Shown here piece after piece: positions 42,100 through 53,734 of a stretch of 53,877 nucleotides of DNA. The translations under genes were made by a program, and so were the position numbers. Where the stretch lies: positions 1 to 53,877 of the forward strand of contig JAGQTU010000021.1 of NCBI GenBank assembly GCA_020438865.1, read 5' to 3'. This stretch comes from Mycobacterium sp. Lineage in GTDB: Bacteria; Actinomycetota; Actinomycetes; Mycobacteriales; Mycobacteriaceae. Each line of letters begins with the position of its first letter. Position 1 is the stretch's first letter. The notes below the pieces were generated by a model. The model searched no databases. It was not told the origin of the DNA and was given only the letters and a program-made list of their open reading frames with translations.

Positions 42100-43076
42100 T
42101 CAGGCCCGCGGATGGGCGCCGGCCCACACCTCACGCAGCGCGTTGACGGTGACCAGGGTGTAGATCTGCGTGGTCGTCACCGAGGCGTGGCCGAGCAGTT
42201 CCTGCACCACCCGCACGTCGGCGCCGCCGTCGAGCAGGTGGGTGGCGAAGGAGTGCCGCAGCGTGTGCGGCGAGACCGCCGCGGTGATGCCCGCCCGCTC
42301 GGCGGCGTCCTGGAGCACCTGCCAGGCGCTCTGCCGCGACAGTCGGCCGCCGCGGGCGTTGAGGAAGATCGCCGGGATGCCGCGTCCCCGGCCGGCCAGC
42401 TCGGGGCGCCCGCGCACCAGGTAGGCGTCCAGCGCCGTGATCGCAGGGCGGCCCACCGGAACCAGGCGCTGCTTGCCGCCCTTGCCGCGCAGCAGCACCG
42501 AGCGGGCGTGGGTGTCGATGTCGTCGACGTCGAGCCCGACGGCCTCGGAGATCCGCGCGCCAGTCGAGTACAGCAGCTCCAGCAGCGCCCGGTTGCGCAG
42601 TGTCAGCGGGCCGTCCGACGGACCTTCCCCGCCGGCTCCCTCCAGCAGCCGGAGCACCTCGTCGACGGTCAGGCTCTTCGGCAGCCGCCGGCTCGGGGTG
42701 GGCGGCCGGACCGCGCGGGCGACGTCGACGTCGATGACCCCTTCGGCGGCGGCGAAGCGGTGCAGCCCGCGCACCGCGATCACCGCCCGGGCCGCCGACA
42801 CCGCCGACAGCGCGGTCACCCCGGCCTCGGGGTCGCCGCGGCGCAGCGCGACCAGGAACTCGCTGACGTCGGTCTCGGTGACGTTGCGCAGGTCGTCGAT
42901 GCCGCGGGCGGTCAGGTGTTCGGCGTAGCGGCGCAGATCGCGGCGATACGACACCAGGGTGTTCGCCGCAACCCCGCGCTCGATGGTGAGGTGGTCGAGG
43001 TAACCCTGCAGCTGGCCGTCGAGGGCGGTTCGGAGGGCAGGAGCGGAGCGACCCGGGATATCGGTGGAGAAGGTGG

Positions 43077-43080
<4 letters not shown>
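42100..43080 (-). CDS. xerD: Site-specific tyrosine recombinase XerD
   Basis: 326 residues from ATG 43080, overlapping the nudix stop (ATGA). The N-terminal SAM-like domain ([23 protein letters not shown]) and catalytic core are complete: Arg in [26 protein letters not shown] supplying His and Arg, [11 protein letters not shown] with the second His and the nucleophilic Tyr. XerD with XerC resolves chromosome dimers at dif near the terminus. Genomic context (nudix, pyrG) matches Rv1701, so it is the housekeeping recombinase and not an island integrase. Confidence 0.95.
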
Positions 43081-45504
<2,424 letters not shown>

Positions 45505-45584
45505 CTAGCTGGGGCCTGCCGACCCACGGAATCTCACCCTAACACCGACGCCGACAAGTCGTCGCTGACACGCGGCGGGGGCCA

Positions 45585-46526
45585 TTACTGCGGAATCGTC
45601 ACCGACGACGAGCCGGGCCCGATGCCGAACTTGCCGGGCCGCCCGCCGTTGATCAGGCTCTGCAGCGCCAGCACCGTGGTTATCCGCCCGGATTCGACGC
45701 CGATGTCGTCCACGGTGCTCACCGCGTCAGCCATCCCGGCATCCGCCCTGGCCACAGCCACCGCGGAGGTGCCGGTGGCCGAGCCGTCGCGGCCCGCGAG
45801 CACGGTGCCCAGCCCGTGCGGGGCCAATGCGGCGGCGAAACGGGCCACCGTGGAGCCCTGGTTGCCGGCGTTGTCGCCGAGCGCCCCGCCGGTGACCACG
45901 ACCGCGGTGTTGGCCGCGCCGATGCGGTCGCCCTCGTAGGTCAGGAAGCCGGTGTCGCGCAGGGCGGCCAGCACGGTGTCGCGCTGGGTGTCGTCGGCGG
46001 GCAGCACGGCCGGATCGCGGTTGATCAGCAGGGCGATGCCGAGCAGGTCACCGGCCTGCGAACCCTGGTCCACCAGCGTGGTGCTCAACTGGGCGCCGGC
46101 CGGCACGATCGAGGAGTTCACCACCGAGCGGAGTTTCTCCGCCGAGTTGGCGTCGACGAACTCCTGAGTCAACGCGATGGTTCCGGTCAGCGTGCCGCCG
46201 GACTGGCCGACCAGGCGCGCCATCGCCTCCACGTCGTCGTTGTCGGCGTCCGGAGTGCGGAACAGCACCACCGACTTGCCGGCCAGCGCGTCGTGCACCA
46301 TGCGCCCCGACATCTGGGTGTCGAAATCACTGGCCGCGCTGAGTTTCTCGTTGAGCGCGTTGCGCTGATCGCTCAGCGCGGTGATCTGCTTCTGCAGATC
46401 CTGCTTCTCGTTGCGCAGTCCGGACAGCAGTGTGTCGGAAAGCAACCCGGAGCCCAGCACGACACCGACGGCCAGTGCGATGAACACCGCTGCCAGTGAA
46501 ATGGCATGGTGGCGTAACGAAATCAC
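45585..46526 (-). CDS. mctB: MctB/SteB-type envelope protein (copper transport or septation)
   Basis: 313 residues from ATG 46526 (MISLRHHAISLAAVFIALAVGVVLGSG). One N-terminal membrane helix or uncleaved signal is followed by a coiled coil (EKQDLQKQITALSDQRNALNEKL, quoted in part) and an alpha/beta domain. M. tuberculosis Rv1698 is described as the outer-membrane copper-efflux protein MctB. The Corynebacterium homologue SteB works with SteA in cell separation. The adjacent steA gene, 31 bases upstream, favours a joint envelope role. It ends Ser-rich (GPGSSSVTIPQ). Confidence 0.9.
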   Translation of the reverse strand: MISLRHHAISLAAVFIALAVGVVLGSGLLSDTLLSGLRNEKQDLQKQITALSDQRNALNEKLSAASDFDTQMSGRMVHDALAGKSVVLFRTPDADNDDVEAMARLVGQSGGTLTGTIALTQEFVDANSAEKLRSVVNSSIVPAGAQLSTTLVDQGSQAGDLLGIALLINRDPAVLPADDTQRDTVLAALRDTGFLTYEGDRIGAANTAVVVTGGALGDNAGNQGSTVARFAAALAPHGLGTVLAGRDGSATGTSAVAVARADAGMADAVSTVDDIGVESGRITTVLALQSLINGGRPGKFGIGPGSSSVTIPQ

Positions 46527-46557
46527 AGCCGATCAGCCTCTCTGCTCGCCGTCCCCG

Positions 46558-47742
46558 CTAGGTCACCCAGCCCTGCACCAGGAGCACGAAGCGATTCCAG
46601 TAAGCCGTGATCCAGTCGAGCACGATGGTGTCGGTGCGCGAGACCCACAGTGCGGCGATGATCGCGATCAGCACGGCGAGGATCAGCATGGCGATCGCCC
46701 CACCCGAGATGTGGTTGCGGTACAGGGTGGCAACGGCTTTCGCGTCGACCAGCTTCTCCCCCACCTTCAACCGGGTCAGGAACGTCGACGGGTTGCTCTG
46801 CTGGCGGGAGCGGTCGAAGAACTCCTCGATGCTGGCCGACTGGCCCACCGTCACGATCAGCGACGCGCCGTGGTGGTCGACGAGCAGCAGCGCCAGGTCG
46901 GCCGCGGACCCGGCGGCCGGGAACGTCATCGCCCCGACACCGAGGTCCTGGATGCGTTCGAGCCCGTTGGCGTGTCCGTCGGCGTCGGCGGGCAGCACCA
47001 CCTGGGCGCCGGACTTGAGCACCTCGGCGCTCATCTGCTCGGGGTTGCCGACGATCAACTGCGGCCGGTGGCCGGCCTTGCTGAGGATGTCCGCGCCGGC
47101 ACCCACGCCGACCAGGACCGGCTGGTACTCCTTGATGAACGGCTTGAGGGCCTTTAGGTCGTCCTCGGCGCCCGGTCCGTCGGCGACCACCACCACGTGG
47201 CGGCGGTAGACGTCGACGTCGATGTCGGGGATGCCGATCCCGTCGATGAGCAGCGGTGACTCGCTGCGGATGAACTCGATGGTGTTGCCGGCGAACGCCT
47301 CCAGATGGGCCACCAGCCCGGTCTTGGCGTCATGCATCAGGTCGGCGATCTCCTCGTCGCTGCGCTCCACACCGTGCACCAGCCGACGGTCGCCGGCGTA
47401 CACGGCGCCGTCGTGCAGCCGGATCTTCGCGCCGTCCTTGATCTTCTTGAAGACCTCGGGGCCGGCGTTGTCGATCAGGGTGATGTGGTTGGCGACCAGC
47501 ACCTCGGGGCCGAGGTTCGGGTAGCGACCCGAGATCGACGGTGAGGCGTTGACCACTCCGGCGATGCCCGCGTCCACCAGACCGTCGGCCGTCATCCGGT
47601 CCAGGTCGAGGACGTCGAGGACGACGATGTCGCCCGGGCCCACCCGGCGCAGCAGGCGGTCGACGTCCTTGTCGACCCGGGCCGTACCCGTGACGCCCGG
47701 TCGTGCACTGGTGTTACGCGAGAGCAGCGCTGACATCTTCAT
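46558..47742 (-). CDS. steA: SteA-type cytokinetic ring protein
   Basis: 394 residues from ATG 47742 (or 47736). The N-terminal part (ARVDKDVDRLLRRVGPGDIVVLD) and the central thiamine-pyrophosphokinase-like domain (VLVGVGAGADILSKAGHRPQLIVGNPEQM, quoted in part) are followed by one C-terminal membrane helix (AIAMLILAVLIAIIAALWV). Corynebacterial SteA localises to the septum and modulates cell separation with SteB; Rv1697 is the M. tuberculosis equivalent. Nucleotide binding by the domain is inferred. The promoter region upstream carries a repeated TGTCAC-type motif. Confidence 0.9.
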   Translation of the reverse strand: MKMSALLSRNTSARPGVTGTARVDKDVDRLLRRVGPGDIVVLDVLDLDRMTADGLVDAGIAGVVNASPSISGRYPNLGPEVLVANHITLIDNAGPEVFKKIKDGAKIRLHDGAVYAGDRRLVHGVERSDEEIADLMHDAKTGLVAHLEAFAGNTIEFIRSESPLLIDGIGIPDIDVDVYRRHVVVVADGPGAEDDLKALKPFIKEYQPVLVGVGAGADILSKAGHRPQLIVGNPEQMSAEVLKSGAQVVLPADADGHANGLERIQDLGVGAMTFPAAGSAADLALLLVDHHGASLIVTVGQSASIEEFFDRSRQQSNPSTFLTRLKVGEKLVDAKAVATLYRNHISGGAIAMLILAVLIAIIAALWVSRTDTIVLDWITAYWNRFVLLVQGWVT

Positions 47743-47806
47743 GGGGCGATTCTGTCGGCGGCATACCGTATCGTCCGGGAGGCGCGCCGTAACTCTGGCC
47801 CCACAA

Positions 47807-47831
47807 GTCACATCTTGTCACATCTGTAACA
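47807..47831. promoter_or_regulatory. Repeated GTCACATCT motif upstream of steA
   Basis: GTCACATCTT (47807-47816) is followed directly by GTCACATCTG (47817-47826). The latter lies within a near-palindrome, TGTCAC-ATCT-GTAACA (47816-47831), with one mismatch between arms. It lies 65-90 bases before the steA start and just after the recN stop, so it may be part of the steA-mctB promoter. Confidence 0.4.
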
Positions 47832-47836
47832 GAGGC

Positions 47837-49597
47837 TCAGGACGTGATGCGGTCCTCCTGTGCGGCGGCGAGCAGTTCCCGGGCGTGGGCCCGGCCGGTG
47901 TCGGATTCGCCCAGTCCGGCCAGCATGCGGGCGAGTTCGGCGACCCGGTCGTCGTCGTCGAGCCTGCGTACCGTGCTGGCGCCGTTGCCTGCGCTGTCGA
48001 CCACCAAATGCACGTCGGCGTACGCCGCGACCTGCGGCAGGTGTGTGACGACGATGACCTGATGGCTGCGCGCCAGCCGGGCCAGCCGACGGCCGATCTG
48101 GACCGCCGCGCGGCCGCCGACACCGGCGTCGACCTCGTCGAAGACCATGGTGGTGCCCTCGGCGGATGCGGCCAGCACGACCTCGAGCGCGAGCATCACC
48201 CGGGACAGCTCACCGCCGGACGCGCTGCGGCTCAGCGGCAGCACCTCGGTGCCGCGGTGCGCGGCGAAACCGAACTCGACGCCGTCGACGCCGTCGCTGC
48301 CGGCGTGCGCCAACTCCCCGGACGGCATCCGCAGCGGCGCGCTGTCGTCCTCCCGGGCCGGCATGGTACGCACCTCCACGGCGAAGTCGGCGTCGGCCAT
48401 CGCCAGCCCGGACAGCTCGGCGGTGACCGCCTTCGCCAGTCCCCTGGCGGCCTTCGCCCGGGCCTTGGACAGGTCGGTCGCGGCGGCGACCACCTGCCGG
48501 GCCAGCTCGTCGACGCGGCGCGCCAGCCCGGTCAGTGCCTCCTCGGACACGTCGAGCTGAGCCAGGCGTTCCCGGGACTCCGCGGCCCACTCCAGCACTC
48601 CGTCGACGTCCGCGGCGTACTTGCGGGTCAGGCTGCGCAGTTCGGCCTGGCGCGCCAGCTTGGTCTCCAGCGAGCTGGCGTCGCCGGGCAGATCGGCCAG
48701 GAAGTCGCCCAGCTCGCGGGCGGCGTCGCCGACCACGGACTGCGCCTCGGTGAGCTGGCGGGCCAGCGCCCGTAAGGCGGCGTCATCGGTGGAGTCCAGC
48801 AGGGCGATCGCGCGGCCCAGGGTGTCGGTGGCGGCGCGCGGCTCGGCGTCGGCGGTCTCGTCGTCGGCCCCGGACAGCGCGGCGCGGGCACCCGCCGCCG
48901 CCTCGCGTAGCGCGTCGAGCTCGGAGAGGCGACGGATGTCGGCCACCAGCGCGTCGTCCTCACCCGGGGTGGGATCGACGCCGTCGATCTCGGTGAGGGC
49001 GAACTTCAGCCGATCGGCCTCCTGCGCCAGCTCCCGGGCGCGGTTGGTCCGGTCGACGAGGTCGCGGCGGGCGATCTGCCATTCGTCGCGCAGCTTGCGG
49101 TAGCGCTCCAAGCGGGCATCGACCCCGGCGAACCGGTCCAGCGCGCCGCGCTGCTGCTCGGGGCGCATCAGCCGCAGCTGGTCGTTCTGGCCGTGCAGGG
49201 TCAGCAGCCCGTTGGTGAACGTGGTCAACGACTTCGCCGGCACGCTGCGGCCGCCCAGATACGCCCGCGACGGGCCTTCCCGGCTGACCGAGCGCAGCGC
49301 GATGATGCTGCCGTCGTCGTCGCGGTCGGCCCCCGACGAGTCAAGGATGTCGTCAACCTGCGCCGCGGTGGCGGCGTCGAGATCAGCGGTGTCGAACCGG
49401 CCCTCGACCACGGCCCGGTCGGCCCCCGAGCGTACCCGGGACGCGTCGGCGCGGGCGCCGCCGAGCAGGTGCAGCCCGGTGACCACCATGGTCTTGCCGG
49501 TACCGGTCTCCCCGGTCAGAACCGTCAGGCCTCGGTCGAACTCGGCGGTGGCGGACGTGATCGCGCCCAGCGACTCGATCCGGATCTCGGCGAGCAT
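47837..49597 (-). CDS. recN: DNA repair protein RecN
   Basis: 586 residues from ATG 49597. The SMC-like ATPase head is split: Walker A LTGETGTGKTMVVTGLHLL near the N-terminus, and LSRSASGGELSRVMLALEVVL (signature) and MVFDEVDAGVGGRAA (Walker B) near the C-terminus. Coiled-coil arms between them contain QNDQLRLMRPEQQRGALDRF. RecN acts in double-strand break repair by tethering DNA. The family's usual length is 550-590 residues. It lies 6 bases after nadK. Equivalent to Rv1696. Confidence 0.97.
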   Translation of the reverse strand: MLAEIRIESLGAITSATAEFDRGLTVLTGETGTGKTMVVTGLHLLGGARADASRVRSGADRAVVEGRFDTADLDAATAAQVDDILDSSGADRDDDGSIIALRSVSREGPSRAYLGGRSVPAKSLTTFTNGLLTLHGQNDQLRLMRPEQQRGALDRFAGVDARLERYRKLRDEWQIARRDLVDRTNRARELAQEADRLKFALTEIDGVDPTPGEDDALVADIRRLSELDALREAAAGARAALSGADDETADAEPRAATDTLGRAIALLDSTDDAALRALARQLTEAQSVVGDAARELGDFLADLPGDASSLETKLARQAELRSLTRKYAADVDGVLEWAAESRERLAQLDVSEEALTGLARRVDELARQVVAAATDLSKARAKAARGLAKAVTAELSGLAMADADFAVEVRTMPAREDDSAPLRMPSGELAHAGSDGVDGVEFGFAAHRGTEVLPLSRSASGGELSRVMLALEVVLAASAEGTTMVFDEVDAGVGGRAAVQIGRRLARLARSHQVIVVTHLPQVAAYADVHLVVDSAGNGASTVRRLDDDDRVAELARMLAGLGESDTGRAHARELLAAAQEDRITS

Positions 49598-49603
49598 CGT
49601 CGC

Positions 49604-50521
49604 TTACTGCCCGCGCCAGCCGGTGACGGGCAGGCGGAACTTGCGGACCAGCCGGTCGGTGAACGGCGCGCTGTCCAACCGAACCCACTGCAGTGGGGTG
49701 CCGCATTTGGTCACCTCGAGCCGCCCGCCGGCCGGGACCGTCATCTCGCGGCGGCCGTCGCAGAACACCAGCGCGTCGTGGCTGTCGGCGTCGATCTCGA
49801 TGGCGATCATCGCGTTGGGGCTGGTCACCATCGGGCGGGCGAAAAGCGCATGGGCGTTGTTGGGCACGACCAGGATGGCCTCCAGGTCCGGCCACACCAC
49901 GGGGCCGCCCGCCGAGAACGCGTACGCGGTGGACCCGGTCGGGCTCGACACCAGCACACCGTCGCAGCCGAACGCCGACACCGGCCTGCCGTCGATCTCC
50001 AGGACCACGCCGAGCACTCCCAGCCGGGGACCCTTCTCCAGACTGGCCTCGTTGAGCGCCCAGCCATGAGAGATCACCTCGCCGTCGGCCCGGATCAGGA
50101 CGTCGAGGGTCATTCGCTGTTCCACGCGGTAGTTGCGGCTGACGACGTGCTCGAGCACGGTGTCGATGGCCTCGGCCTCGGCCTCGGCCAGGAAGCCGAT
50201 CCGGCCCAGGTTCACCCCGAGCACCGGGATCTCGGCGTTGCGGGCCAACTCCGCGGCGCGCAGGAAGGTGCCGTCGCCGCCCAGGACGAGCACCAGCTCA
50301 CAGCCCGCGGCGGCATTCTCATGGGCGTCGACCACCTCGGCACCCAGCTCCTCGAGGCCGGCCAGATCCAGCCGCTCGGCGCCCCGGTCGACGGCCTCGG
50401 CGGTCAACACGCGAAGGCCGATCCCGTTGTCGCCCAGGACCTTCTGCACCCGGCGCGCCGTCTCGGTGGCCTCGTCGCGGCCGGTGTGCACCACCAGCAG
50501 CACCACCCGGTCACGGGTCAT
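49604..50521 (-). CDS. nadK: NAD kinase
   Basis: 305 residues from ATG 50521, overlapping the tlyA stop (ATGA). The open frame extends to 50821 but that part is tlyA in another frame. The kinase motif [17 protein letters not shown], the [11 protein letters not shown] block, [13 protein letters not shown] and [20 protein letters not shown] are all family hallmarks. It phosphorylates NAD to NADP using ATP or polyphosphate (PpnK). It is encoded directly before recN. Equivalent to Rv1695. Confidence 0.97.
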   Translation of the reverse strand: MTRDRVVLLVVHTGRDEATETARRVQKVLGDNGIGLRVLTAEAVDRGAERLDLAGLEELGAEVVDAHENAAAGCELVLVLGGDGTFLRAAELARNAEIPVLGVNLGRIGFLAEAEAEAIDTVLEHVVSRNYRVEQRMTLDVLIRADGEVISHGWALNEASLEKGPRLGVLGVVLEIDGRPVSAFGCDGVLVSSPTGSTAYAFSAGGPVVWPDLEAILVVPNNAHALFARPMVTSPNAMIAIEIDADSHDALVFCDGRREMTVPAGGRLEVTKCGTPLQWVRLDSAPFTDRLVRKFRLPVTGWRGQ

Positions 50522-51327
50522 TGCGGTCCCTCCGCGACGGCGCGGCGCACCGCGGCATCCAGTTCGTCTCCGGTCAGTGCGCGATCGGTGTCCGCGCGCA
50601 GCCACAGGAAGTACTCCACATTGCCCGACGGGCCGGGCAGCGGGCTGGCCGTGACGCCGACGGTCTGCCAGCCCAGTCCGGACGCCCGCGCGGCGACGGC
50701 CCACACGGCGTCGCCGCGCAGCCGCGGATCGCTCACCACACCGCCGGCGCCCACCTGGTCCTTGCCGACCTCGAATTGCGGTTTCACCATGGGAACGATA
50801 TCGGCGTGCGGTTGACAGCAAGCAGTCAGCGCGGGCAACACCGTCGCCAGCGAGATGAACGACAGGTCGGCGACGGTCAGGTCGACGGGACCACCAATCG
50901 CCGCCGGGGTGAGATCACGGACGTTGGTTCGCTCGATCACCCGCACCCGCGGATTCGACCGCAGCGACCAGGCCAGCTGGCCGTATCCGACATCCACCGC
51001 GACCACCTCGGCGGCGCCCCGGTCCAGCAGGACTTCGGTGAAACCACCGGTCGAGGCGCCGGCATCCAGGCACCGGCGTCCCGCGACGTCGATGCCGAAG
51101 GCATCGAGCGCGCCGATGAGCTTGTGCGCCCCGCGCGACACCCAGGTCTTCTCGTCGGATCCCTCCACGACGAGGGCGGCGGTGACAGCCACCGCGGTGG
51201 CCGGTTTCACCGCGGGCATCCCGTCGATCCGGACCCGTCCGGCGCCGATCAGCTCGGCGGCCTGCTGGCGGGAGCGGGCCAGGCCGCGACGGACCAGCTC
51301 GGCGTCGACCCTGGTGCGCCGCGTCAC
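50518..51327 (-). CDS. tlyA: TlyA, 2'-O-methyltransferase for 16S/23S rRNA
   Basis: 269 residues from GTG 51327, preceded by in-frame GTG 51333. The N-terminal S4-like domain ([21 protein letters not shown]) and FtsJ-like methyltransferase domain ([40 protein letters not shown]) are complete. Mycobacterial TlyA methylates C1409 of 16S and C1920 of 23S rRNA, and its loss gives capreomycin and viomycin resistance. The Arg-Ala-x-Trp-like linker between domains reads [12 protein letters not shown]. Equivalent to Rv1694. Confidence 0.96.
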   Translation of the reverse strand: MTRRTRVDAELVRRGLARSRQQAAELIGAGRVRIDGMPAVKPATAVAVTAALVVEGSDEKTWVSRGAHKLIGALDAFGIDVAGRRCLDAGASTGGFTEVLLDRGAAEVVAVDVGYGQLAWSLRSNPRVRVIERTNVRDLTPAAIGGPVDLTVADLSFISLATVLPALTACCQPHADIVPMVKPQFEVGKDQVGAGGVVSDPRLRGDAVWAVAARASGLGWQTVGVTASPLPGPSGNVEYFLWLRADTDRALTGDELDAAVRRAVAEGPQ

Positions 51328-51334
51328 GGCGACC

Positions 51335-51514
51335 TCAGCCCTTCTCCACCGACTCCAGCGCCCGGACCAGCACCTGGTGCGCTTCCTCCAGCCGGCGTCC
51401 GATCGCGTCGATGTCGACGTCGGCTCCTTCGGCCTCGGCATCGGGCAACTCGGCGAGCAACGCATCGACCTGCGCGCGGATCTGTTCGGGATCGGTGTTC
51501 ATCTCACCGCTCAC
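51335..51514 (-). CDS. Small acidic helical protein (Rv1693-like)
   Basis: 59 residues from GTG 51514, which overlaps the HAD gene's stop as GTGA, or 55 residues from ATG 51502 (MNTDPEQIRAQVDALL). The protein is acidic (AELPDAEAEGADVDID) and ends with an amphipathic helix (IGRRLEEAHQVLVRAL). It lies exactly where M. tuberculosis has Rv1693, a small conserved protein of unknown function, between the HAD phosphatase and tlyA. Conservation of position and coupling argue that it is translated. Confidence 0.8.
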   Translation of the reverse strand: MSGEMNTDPEQIRAQVDALLAELPDAEAEGADVDIDAIGRRLEEAHQVLVRALESVEKG

Positions 51515-52533
51515 GCTAGCTGATCCGGCGCGGTGAGCAGCGCCCAGCGGTCCAGCGCGGCGCGGGCGGTGTCGTCACCGGCGAGCACCGCGACCCGGCC
51601 GCCGGCCGCGTCGGCATCCCATACCGCGCGGGCGGTGGCCCGCACAACCGACAGGTCATCACCGGGGTCGGCGCCGGTGGCGGTGACGGTGACCGCCGAA
51701 TCGTTCGTGCTGACCCGCCAGGCGGGGTGGCCGGTGACCACCAGCGTCTGCGCGTCGGCGTGCAGGCCGCGCAGGTCCGCGGCGATGTAGGTGGGCCGCT
51801 CCGCGGGGCGGGCATGCACGGCTTCGGCCGCGGTGCTGACCCCGGTGAGCACCATCAGGCTGGGCAGATCCGCGGCGTTCGCGCCGGCGATGTCGGTGTC
51901 GAGCCGATCGCCGACCACCAGCGGGGCGTGGAAGTCGCCGCGTGCCAACGCATCCGACATCAGTGTGGGCGCCGGCTTGCCCGCGACCTGCGGCTCGGCC
52001 TCGGTGGCGGTGCGCAGCGCCGCGACCATCGCCCCGTTTCCCGGCAGCAGCCCGCGTTCGGTGGGCAGTGTCTTGTCGACGTTGGCGGCCACCCACAGCG
52101 CACCCGCTCGGATGGCGAGGGCCGCCTCAGCCAGGTTGGCCCAGCAGGTCTCGGTGGAGTGTCCCTGCACGACGGCGGCCGGCTGCCCCGCGGCCAGCCG
52201 GACCGGTCGCAGGCCGACCGCGGAGATCTCGTCGCCGAGGGCGTCGGTGCCCACCACGAGCACCGCCGAGCCGGCGGGCAGTTGATCGGCGAGCAGCTTG
52301 GCGGCGCTCTGAGCGCTGGTCACCACATCGGCGGCATCGGCGGCGAACCCCAACTCGCGCAAGTGCTCGGCGACGTCGCCCGCCGCGCGGGAGGCGTTGT
52401 TGGTGACGAACAGGGCGCGGGTGTCGGTGGCTTCCAGCGCCGCGACCGCCCCTACGGTAGGCGCATGACCGCGAAACAGGGTGCCGTCCAGGTCGAGCAG
52501 TAGGCAATCATGTTGCTGGGCAAGGCTTCCCAC
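51511..52533 (-). CDS. HAD-IIA phosphatase (NagD/PGP-like)
   Basis: 340 residues from GTG 52533; the frame remains open to 52800 but that part is the TPR gene in another frame. Motif I is CLLLDLDGTLFRG (two catalytic Asp), motif II lies in ALFVTNNAS, motif III is the Lys of VAGKPAPTLM, and motif IV is LVVGDRLDTDIAGAN. HAD-IIA enzymes dephosphorylate small metabolites such as 2-phosphoglycolate, glycerol phosphate or nucleotides. In mycobacteria the Rv1692 orthologue has been described as a glycerol-3-phosphate phosphatase in membrane glycerophospholipid recycling. It lies 1 base after the TPR gene. Confidence 0.9.
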   Translation of the reverse strand: MGSLAQQHDCLLLDLDGTLFRGHAPTVGAVAALEATDTRALFVTNNASRAAGDVAEHLRELGFAADAADVVTSAQSAAKLLADQLPAGSAVLVVGTDALGDEISAVGLRPVRLAAGQPAAVVQGHSTETCWANLAEAALAIRAGALWVAANVDKTLPTERGLLPGNGAMVAALRTATEAEPQVAGKPAPTLMSDALARGDFHAPLVVGDRLDTDIAGANAADLPSLMVLTGVSTAAEAVHARPAERPTYIAADLRGLHADAQTLVVTGHPAWRVSTNDSAVTVTATGADPGDDLSVVRATARAVWDADAAGGRVAVLAGDDTARAALDRWALLTAPDQLA

Positions 52534-52534
52534 G

Positions 52535-53368
52535 TCAGGCGAGCTCGCTGACCCGGTCTTCGGCGTCGGTGACGCCGTCGAGGTCGGCCGCGGCGGCGTG
52601 GATGAACCACTGCAGGGCGTCGTCCCCGCGGCCGAGCGCCAGCAGGGTTTCGGCGTATGCGTAGAACAGCCGGGCCGCCGTGGTCCCGGTGCGCGCCGGG
52701 TCCGGAAGCGGACTGGACAGCAACGCCAGCGCCTGGTCAAGCTGTCCGAGGTCCGCCCGGGCCCCGGCGGCGACGATGCGCATCTCATCGGCGTCGTCAC
52801 CGTTCAGTTCGGCCGCTTCCGGGCTGCGGGCCAGTTCGATGGCGCGTTCCGGGCGGCCGACGCCGCGCTCGCAGTCGGCGATCAGCGGCAGCAGTTGCGA
52901 CTTGCTGCCCATCCGGCGGGCGGCGCGGAACTCCGAGAGGGCCTGGGCCCAGTCCCCGCAGTGGTAGGCCGCCACCCCGACGGCTTCGCGGACCGCGGCG
53001 ATGCGGCCCGAACGGGCGCGGGCGGCCTGGGCATGGGCCAGCGCCGCTTCGGGATCCTCCTCGATCAGCTCACCGGCGGCGACCAGGTGACGGGCCACCG
53101 TGTCGGCGGTGCTGCGATCCAAAGTCGAAAGCTCACGCCGGATTTCGGGGGCGAGTTGCTTGGCCTCGATGGTCGGTGGGATCGCCGGACCGGCCGGCTG
53201 GGGCGAGGCCTCCTCCGGAGGCGATGAGTGCTGGGGTTGAGCGCGACGAGCCCGCCCCGGCCCGCCGGACCGGGGTGCCGATGAGCCGCGGTCGCGACGC
53301 GGAGCGCCGGTCCCGGGGGGACGACGCGACGGTCGCCCGTCTGCGTTGCCTTGCCTGTCGTCGGCCAC
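52535..53368 (-). CDS. Tetratricopeptide-repeat protein (Rv1691-like)
   Basis: 277 residues from GTG 53368, with GAAAGG 5 bases upstream. The first 65 residues are Arg/Pro/Gly-rich and probably disordered. The rest is a series of helix pairs of TPR type (DPEAALAHAQAARARSG, GDWAQALSEFRAARRMG, GQLDQALALLSSPLPDP, GRGDDALQWFIHAAAAD). No catalytic residues are seen, so it is likely a protein-protein adaptor. It is the first gene of the long minus-strand array, its promoter lying between the rRNA terminator and 53368. Equivalent to Rv1691. Confidence 0.88.
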   Translation of the reverse strand: MADDRQGNADGRPSRRPPGTGAPRRDRGSSAPRSGGPGRARRAQPQHSSPPEEASPQPAGPAIPPTIEAKQLAPEIRRELSTLDRSTADTVARHLVAAGELIEEDPEAALAHAQAARARSGRIAAVREAVGVAAYHCGDWAQALSEFRAARRMGSKSQLLPLIADCERGVGRPERAIELARSPEAAELNGDDADEMRIVAAGARADLGQLDQALALLSSPLPDPARTGTTAARLFYAYAETLLALGRGDDALQWFIHAAAADLDGVTDAEDRVSELA

Positions 53369-53419
53369 TGGTGCCTTTCGGTTGATTCAAACTTGTTCAG
53401 TAAAGGATACGGTCAGCGC

Positions 53420-53450
53420 CGATATCGCCACCATTCGGATGGCGATATCG
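53420..53450. promoter_or_regulatory. 31-bp inverted repeat upstream of the TPR operon
   Basis: CGATATCGCCA (53420-53430) and TGGCGATATCG (53440-53450) are exact reverse complements with a 9-base spacer. It lies 51 bases before the TPR gene start and 31 bases beyond the rRNA terminator. Each arm contains the palindromic core CGATATCG. There is no T-run on either strand, so an operator for the array's promoter fits better than a terminator. Confidence 0.55.
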
Positions 53451-53481
53451 CAAAGGGCGTTGATGCCATGTGCCGTAATGG

Positions 53482-53511
53482 AAATGCCCCCCGATTTCTC
53501 GGGGGGCATTT
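53482..53511 (-). terminator. rRNA operon terminator hairpin
   Basis: AAATGCCCCCCGA (53482-53494) and TCGGGGGGCATTT (53499-53511) form a perfect 13-bp stem. On the minus strand, in the direction of rRNA transcription, the loop is GAAA, a stable tetraloop. It follows the 3' end of 5S rRNA by about 12 bases. The T-rich 3' side is short (ATTTCC), as is common in mycobacteria. Confidence 0.85.
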
Positions 53512-53522
53512 CGTTAATGTGT

Positions 53523-53637
53523 GTTCGGCGGTGTCCTACTTTTCCACCCGGGTTGGGTAGTATCATCGGCGCTGGCTGGCTTAGCTTCCGGGTTCGGGAT
53601 GGGTCCGGGCGTTTCCCTGCCGCTATGGCCGCCGTAA
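53523..53637 (-). rRNA. rrf: 5S rRNA
   Basis: Read on the minus strand the gene starts TTACGGCGGCCATAGCGGCA and ends with GTAGGACACCGCCGAACAC. The internal segments GGGAAACGCCCG, CCGAACCCGGAAGCTAAGCC and GATGATACTACCC are the usual mycobacterial 5S sequence. The 5' GGCGG and 3' CCGCC ends pair to form helix I. End positions are accurate to a few bases. Confidence 0.93.
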
Positions 53638-53734
53638 CTCTATTTCATTGTGTGGATGAAGTTTTGTTTTGGTGGTGGGGTGTGGTTGTTGGGGTTTGTG
53701 GAATATGTGTGTGGTTGCGAGTGTGTGTTGTAAG

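Noticed and set aside
40293-42134. 613-codon minus-strand frame that would fuse extra sequence to ScpA
   Set aside because: Residues before GTG 41114 are the out-of-frame reading of parA; normal ScpA begins at that GTG, coupled by GTGA.
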